A stretch of DNA of 64,000 nucleotides from CAIUGU01 sp965279735 (lineage in GTDB: Bacteria; Pseudomonadota; Gammaproteobacteria; Steroidobacterales; Steroidobacteraceae), in contig OZ257260.1 in assembly GCA_965279735.1 (NCBI GenBank), positions 1,860,001-1,924,000 of the forward strand, in the 5' to 3' direction. A program made the translations under genes and the position numbers. The stretch's first letter is position 1; each line of letters starts with the position of its first letter. Below the pieces are notes generated by a model. It was not told where the DNA came from, searched no databases, and saw only the letters and a program-made list of their open reading frames with translations. This document shows, piece after piece, positions 59,724-64,000 of this stretch.

Positions 59724-60575
59724 ATGACGGCCATAGGACTCAGACGTAGCTTGACCGCCGGATGGGCGCTGCCCCTGGCACTCCTCTTGCTCTCGGGCAT
59801 CAGCCCGGCTTTCGCTGGCGACACAATGCCTCTGTGCACGCCGATTGCCGGGCCAGTCCCTCAGGGACCTTCATCCGCACGGCTAACTCCACATCCGCTC
59901 GGTTCGAACTGCGCGTCCTTTGGCTACTACGAGTACCTGCCTCCCGACTATGGGAAATCCGCAAACCTCTCTCCGCTGATCATCATGCTGGGAGGCAGCG
60001 GCAATCTCGGAAACGGCACGACCGAGTTGGACGCAGTCATCGAACATGGTCCCGGTCTGCTGATCTCCAAAGATCAATGGCCGAACGACAGGCCGTTCGT
60101 GGTGCTCATGCCGCAAGACGGCGGCTCCTCTGCAACCTGCGCCTCGACAACACAGCTCAAGGCAGTGATTGCCTACGCCAAGACGAATTATTCAATTGAC
60201 CCAACGCGCATCTACCTGAGCGGGCTTTCATGCGGTGCCATTCGCTCCTGGACCTACCTTGCCGAAGAGTCCAACCCGGAGGTCGCGGCAATAGTCCCGA
60301 TTGAAGGCAATGGTATTGAAGCCTGGAATACGGCTGGCTGCAGGCTCGGCTCTGTCGCAGTCTGGGCATTCCACAACGAGTTCGACAAGAACCGACGCAC
60401 CCCGCTGGCAGGAGACGCTACACCGATCAACGGGATCAACAGTTGCGATTCTCCGCATAAGCAAGCGCTGTTGACGGTCTACCCTGTTGAAGACCACGAC
60501 GCCTGGACAGTCACGTACGATGGCAGCGCTGGTCACGACATCTATGGGTGGATGCTCACCCACACGAGGGACTGA
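59724..60575 (+). CDS. Secreted alpha/beta-hydrolase (poly-hydroxybutyrate depolymerase/esterase-like)
   Basis: A 283-residue protein with a signal peptide (GWALPLALLLLSGISPAFAG). The hydrolase core has PLIIMLGGSGNLGNG (oxyanion region), RIYLSGLSCGAIRSW with GxSxG and nucleophile Ser169, and a C-terminal GSAGHDIYGWML with the likely His. The core resembles the LpqC/PHB-depolymerase type of esterases. The several Cys residues suggest disulfides. The substrate is unknown. No operon partner is apparent. Confidence 0.82.
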   Translation: MTAIGLRRSLTAGWALPLALLLLSGISPAFAGDTMPLCTPIAGPVPQGPSSARLTPHPLGSNCASFGYYEYLPPDYGKSANLSPLIIMLGGSGNLGNGTTELDAVIEHGPGLLISKDQWPNDRPFVVLMPQDGGSSATCASTTQLKAVIAYAKTNYSIDPTRIYLSGLSCGAIRSWTYLAEESNPEVAAIVPIEGNGIEAWNTAGCRLGSVAVWAFHNEFDKNRRTPLAGDATPINGINSCDSPHKQALLTVYPVEDHDAWTVTYDGSAGHDIYGWMLTHTRD

Positions 60576-60672
60576 ACACGTTGTTGCAACCGACAACGCC
60601 GCATGCCCGCGCCGGAAGGACCATTTGTTTGGGGTGAGGCTCTGATTCCCTGTAACTGGTAAGGAATGCCGC

Positions 60673-61920
60673 TTGCAAGTCCCGCTGAACTCACGCCTCT
60701 GGCTTGCCGGACTCATGGGATTCGCCAGCGGCCTGCCCATCATGCTCACGGTCGGCGTGTTGCAAGCCTGGCTCACGTCCGAATCGGTCGACCTGACGAC
60801 AATCGGATTCATTGGCCTGATCGCCCTGCCCTACAGCACCAAGTTCCTGTGGGCTCCCTTCCTCGACCGTTTCGACCCGCTGAGGATGGGCCGCCGACGT
60901 AGCTGGCTGATCCTGTCCCAATGTGCGGTGGCGGCCAGCATCCTGCTTCTCGGACTGCAGACACCGGAAAACGCGATTGCAGGCGTAGCCATTGCCGCCA
61001 TTCTGGTGACGATTTTCTCTGCCACGCAGGACATCGTGGTCGATGCTTACCGCCGTGAATCGCTCACATCTGCTGAGCAAGGCGCGGGCGCCACAATGGC
61101 CATCTACGGCTATCGTGGAGGTACCTTAGTCGCGTCTGCAGGCGGACTGGTTCTTGCGGATCATATAGGGTTCAAAGGCGTTTACCTGTTCATGGCGGGC
61201 GTCATGTTCCTGATGCTCATCATTTCTTTCCTTGCGCCGGAGCCCGATGGTCATCCCGAACGGCCCCGCTCACTGAAACAGGCATTCGTCGAGCCGTTTC
61301 AGGAATTCCTGTCACGTCGCAACAGCAACGGTTCGCCATTCGTCATTCTTCTATTCCTCGTTCTGTTCAACATGGGCACGCAGTTCGCGTCCTTCATGTG
61401 GGTTCCTTTCCTCGTCTCACTGGGGTTCTCCAACTCCGCCATTGGCACTGTAGGAGCCATCGCTGGAATCGGGCCTTATCTCCTGGGCGTTTTTCTGGCC
61501 GGGACACTTCAGCCTCGGTGGGGCACCCACAAGATGCTCGTATTCACGACCGCGTTGCTCGGCATCGCAATTGCTGCTTCGATTTCTTTGGTGTTCGTGG
61601 GTGCCAACACCACGTTACTGACGGGAATCGCAAGCCTGCAAAGCATCTCCACGGGAGTCAGCAGCGTAGTGACTTTGGCGTACGTCGCAAATCTCACGAA
61701 CCCGAAATACACTGCGACACAGTTCGCTGTGTTTACTGCCTTTGTCGGCCTTCCAAGAACCACCCTCACAACATTCGCCGGATGGGCTGCATCCGAACTG
61801 GACTGGACCTGGTATTTCGCTGCGTGCGCTTTGCTATCCGTTCCAGCCTGGTATCTCCTGGTCTCCAACAAGGACTTGTTCAGCGTCGATCCACAATGCG
61901 GGGCCGTCGCGAAAAAATAA
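60673..61920 (+). CDS. AmpG-family MFS transporter
   Basis: A 415-residue, 12-helix MFS permease with AmpG-like features: LWLAGLMGFASGLPIMLTVG, LIALPYSTKFLWAPFLDRFD, PLRMGRRRSWL, and FSATQDIVVDAYRRE. AmpG imports anhydro-muropeptides for peptidoglycan recycling; this family also includes other sugar-nucleotide transporters, so the substrate is only probable. TTG 60673 is taken as start because AAGGAA lies 7 bases before; an ATG at 60715 is possible. Confidence 0.9.
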   Translation: MQVPLNSRLWLAGLMGFASGLPIMLTVGVLQAWLTSESVDLTTIGFIGLIALPYSTKFLWAPFLDRFDPLRMGRRRSWLILSQCAVAASILLLGLQTPENAIAGVAIAAILVTIFSATQDIVVDAYRRESLTSAEQGAGATMAIYGYRGGTLVASAGGLVLADHIGFKGVYLFMAGVMFLMLIISFLAPEPDGHPERPRSLKQAFVEPFQEFLSRRNSNGSPFVILLFLVLFNMGTQFASFMWVPFLVSLGFSNSAIGTVGAIAGIGPYLLGVFLAGTLQPRWGTHKMLVFTTALLGIAIAASISLVFVGANTTLLTGIASLQSISTGVSSVVTLAYVANLTNPKYTATQFAVFTAFVGLPRTTLTTFAGWAASELDWTWYFAACALLSVPAWYLLVSNKDLFSVDPQCGAVAKK

Positions 61921-61934
61921 GGGACTGATTTCGC

Positions 61935-62471
61935 TCATCGACAGATCTCTTCAATCTCACTCATTCCTCGTGCTGCTGTCGGCACCAAGGGCAAGGGACG
62001 CGCGAGGCGAGCTTGCATGTCAATGATGACGATCTTGTGCATAGCACTCACTACCATATTGATGAAAAATCGGGGAATAAATTGGGCTGCTCCGTGCACT
62101 TCGTAGCGCGTACACATGTGGACGGCGCTCGTGCTGTCGTCGTGTGATTCGACCTGAATTGTTCCACCTCGCAGACTGATCTTGCTGGCATAGCGAATCG
62201 TCTGTTCGATGATTTCGAAATCTATAATTTTTCCATCGGATATGTTCATTATTTTCTTCGCGAGGTAACCGCCATCGCTGTACATACAGCGTGAAACGTC
62301 GCCAACGCGGCGGTAAGCGCCAGTCGTTCTGAGTGGAACAGGGAGCGTCATACGCAGCAGGATCGAGGGCTTGGTGGCGATGTGCTCGTAGAAGCAAACC
62401 TTTTCCCAAGCTCGCCCCGCTTCGCACGGAAGTCGTCCGGACGTTCTAACAACATGGATCTTCTGGCTCAT
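61935..62471 (-). CDS. SRPBCC-like hypothetical protein
   Basis: A 178-residue protein from ATG 62471 (GGGGAAA upstream). N-terminal AGRAWEKVCFYEHIATKPS and following alternating strands (DGKIIDFEIIEQTIRYASK, GTIQVESHDDSTSAVHMCTR) with a long C-terminal helix (FFINMVVSAMHKIVIIDMQA) fit a START/SRPBCC ligand-binding fold. It lies 25 bases after a methyltransferase gene and is probably co-transcribed. It may bind or cyclise the methylated hydrophobic product; that is inference. Confidence 0.7.
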   Translation of the reverse strand: MSQKIHVVRTSGRLPCEAGRAWEKVCFYEHIATKPSILLRMTLPVPLRTTGAYRRVGDVSRCMYSDGGYLAKKIMNISDGKIIDFEIIEQTIRYASKISLRGGTIQVESHDDSTSAVHMCTRYEVHGAAQFIPRFFINMVVSAMHKIVIIDMQARLARPLPLVPTAARGMSEIEEICR

Positions 62472-62496
62472 CTTTTTCCCCCCGTGGATGGATGAT

Positions 62497-63174
62497 TCAC
62501 TGCTTTGCATCCGGGACGACGGCACTGAACAGCGCCATACAGCCGATCGACTCGACGCGGCAATCGATGAATCTATTAGAGAGCTCGCGGCGCAGGTCAC
62601 TTTCATGGTCACTCGTGTTGTCGATGATCCGCAGGCGATTGAGAAGTCCATGCACAATACGAGTACTTCTGCGAAGGTGGACGTGATCGCTCACGAGACT
62701 GTAGCCAAAGATCTTGGTGCCGCTCCTGGCAAGCATTGCGATCGTGTCGAAAGCCTTCCCTTTCTCCCGAAGGTCTCCCGCGAGGCAGTGGAGGACACCA
62801 CCCATCGCAATTGAATCGAAACTGCCTCCCGGAATCGCGCCAATTGGCTGCAGTACATTGTGAACGTACGTGGACGGCTGATAGCGGGAGAGGCGCCGAG
62901 CGGTGTATCGCAGGCAGTTGGACTGAAGATCGATCAGGGCCAGCCTCGGGGTGGGCAAGTCGAATCCGCAGTGGTCGAGACAGTAGCCTGTGCCAACGCC
63001 GATGTCGGCGTGATTGGACGTGACATGCTGGCGGTAGTGGTTGACAAGGTCGCCTGAGGTGCAGCCCCAGACGTATTTCGGGAACAGATTCATCACCAGA
63101 GCGTCGTAAACACGGAGCCCGAGCTTCGTGTAGACCTTGATTGAGTCAGGTGTGCGATTGCTGGTATGTGCCAT
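62497..63174 (-). CDS. Class I SAM-dependent methyltransferase
   Basis: A 225-residue protein from ATG 63174 (GGAAG upstream). SAM motif I is NHADIGVGTGYCLDHCGFD, followed by LALIDLQSNCLRYTARRLSR and a post-motif SFDSIAMGGVLHCLAGDLRE. N-terminal YDALVMNLFPKYVWGC is typical of small-molecule methyltransferases found in natural-product clusters. Its pairing with an SRPBCC-like gene and a nearby regulator suggests a small biosynthetic operon; the substrate is unknown. Confidence 0.85.
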   Translation of the reverse strand: MAHTSNRTPDSIKVYTKLGLRVYDALVMNLFPKYVWGCTSGDLVNHYRQHVTSNHADIGVGTGYCLDHCGFDLPTPRLALIDLQSNCLRYTARRLSRYQPSTYVHNVLQPIGAIPGGSFDSIAMGGVLHCLAGDLREKGKAFDTIAMLARSGTKIFGYSLVSDHVHLRRSTRIVHGLLNRLRIIDNTSDHESDLRRELSNRFIDCRVESIGCMALFSAVVPDAKQ

Positions 63175-63321
63175 GGCTTCCCGGATCCGTTGCGTGGCTA
63201 CATTTGGTCCACGACCTGGAGATTCAGGTGCGCATACGTGCACGAGCTTCCTTATTGATAAATTCGGACCATAAAATCTCCAGGCCCTTATCAATCAAAT
63301 ACTTCGGGATCTCCGGAAAGA

Positions 63322-64000
63322 TCATTCAGGAGCGGAAGAAGGGCTGTTACCGGCTCCCAACCGTGCTTTTCGATAGTCACCCGGTGCCTGGCCCGTCACT
63401 TCCTTGAAGGCGGCGTAGAAAGCCGACTGGGATCGGAAGCCGGTATCCATGCTGATCGAAAGGATGGACTGCTTCGGCGCCGAAACAAGCAAAGCCTTCG
63501 CGGCCCTTACGCGGCATTCCCTGACGTATCTAGCGAATCCCATCCCGAGCCGCGTATTGATGAGCTCGGACAGCTGGTGACTCGTGATTCCCACCTCACC
63601 GGCCAAGGAAGAGAGCCCCAGGCTCTCATTTGCGTATGTCTTCGGTTCCCCCATGAGCTGATCAAGCTTCATCACGCAGGCATCGACGTCGATATCGCGC
63701 AGCGTCGACGCGCCATACTTGACTCGAGCGACTTCGAACAGATTTCCGACGAGGTCGGGGTTCGCAACCAGGGCGACGATCATGATGGCGAACGCGAAGC
63801 TGATAGCGTTTCCATAGAAATAGTAGAAATAGTCGTGGTCGATACGGGGCAGCATGAACCCGAGGCCGAGCACGATAATCGCGAACATGGACATTACGCC
63901 GAAATAGAAGAACTCGAACCGGAACTGCTTGCGATGATCACGCATGCCGTATACGAGATATCCAAGCCACAGGGAATTGACTGCGCCGAACGCAAACAGG
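63322..64000 (-). CDS. Membrane-anchored AraC-family regulator, 5' end missing
   Basis: The reverse strand is open to the window edge, so the N-terminus is missing (about 225 residues seen). Three or more membrane helices (VNSLWLGYLVYG, FAIIVLGLGFMLP, and AISFAFAIMIVALVANPDLV) precede a C-terminal AraC helix-turn-helix region (about 105 residues): LAGEVGITSHQLSELINTRL, FARYVRECRVRAAKALLVSA, and SISMDTGFRSQSAFYAAFKE, ending VTGQAPGDYRKARLG. It probably senses an envelope signal. It is upstream of the methyltransferase pair on the same strand and is a candidate regulator of it. Confidence 0.88.
   Translation of the reverse strand, partial: LFAFGAVNSLWLGYLVYGMRDHRKQFRFEFFYFGVMSMFAIIVLGLGFMLPRIDHDYFYYFYGNAISFAFAIMIVALVANPDLVGNLFEVARVKYGASTLRDIDVDACVMKLDQLMGEPKTYANESLGLSSLAGEVGITSHQLSELINTRLGMGFARYVRECRVRAAKALLVSAPKQSILSISMDTGFRSQSAFYAAFKEVTGQAPGDYRKARLGAGNSPSSAPE

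Overview
The window is GC-rich, densely packed chromosomal DNA from a heterotrophic proteobacterium. Cobalamin-dependent MetH beside MetF, a YedZ/MsrQ-like haem protein, several EAL/GGDEF proteins, ECF sigma factors with inner-membrane partners, a TonB-dependent receptor and many Sec-exported proteins all suggest a Gammaproteobacterium, perhaps near Steroidobacter, Nevskia or Xanthomonadales. That placement is inference; no rRNA or tRNA gene was seen to confirm it. No CRISPR array, prophage or complete insertion sequence was found.

Layout. 1-2.8 kb (minus): ECF sigma factor, FecR-type protein with an STN-like C-terminus, and a truncated POTRA/beta-barrel outer-membrane protein; matching promoter-like motifs precede the first and last. 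3.0-7.2 kb (plus): a tightly coupled five-gene operon (thermostable-hemolysin family protein, AMP-dependent ligase, haem-oxygenase-like diiron protein, SDR, periplasmic TPR-like protein), the best candidate here for an undescribed biosynthetic pathway. 7.2-11.4 kb: MsrQ-like protein and housekeeping genes (HhH protein, prmC, cyclophilin, mtgA, gstA). 11.6-18.4 kb: accessory region with a DUF222/HNH nuclease behind a canonical SOS box, a BNR-repeat protein, a repeat-rich propeller lipoprotein and repeat copy A. 18.5-23.1 kb (minus): hybrid kinase, REC-EAL protein and REC protein. 23.3-26.8 kb (minus): second ECF sigma factor, putative membrane anti-sigma protein and a VWA lipoprotein. 26.9-32.2 kb: aromatic dioxygenase convergent with an HDOD/EAL/GGDEF-EAL set.

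32.3-37.9 kb (minus): ArsR-methyltransferase fusion, metF and metH in one overlapping operon, with a perfect palindrome at the promoter suggesting autoregulation tied to the SAM cycle. 38.0-42.2 kb (plus): probable copper-handling operon (DUF2946 protein, YcnI-PCuAC fusion, cytochrome c, TonB-dependent receptor). 42.2-54.7 kb: RecQ, Tat-exported aldo/keto reductase, secreted hydrolase, EF-hand protein, DUF938 methyltransferase, DEAD-box helicase, LysR regulator, DUF924 protein, AtoE-like transporter with an NHL propeller, an outer-membrane barrel and a lectin-like exported protein. 54.9-59.1 kb: more AT-rich accessory block with two unrecognised genes and a small membrane protein, bracketed by inverted copies of the repeat seen at 18.2-18.4 kb. 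59.1-64.0 kb: NTF2-like lipoprotein, secreted hydrolase, AmpG-like transporter, SRPBCC-like protein plus methyltransferase, and a truncated membrane AraC-type regulator.

Three things stand out: the 3-7 kb operon, whose diiron protein has a complete ligand set; a dispersed repeat present three times at exactly 285 bp with inverted ends; and two clear operators (an SOS box before the HNH nuclease and a palindrome before the ArsR-metF-metH operon).
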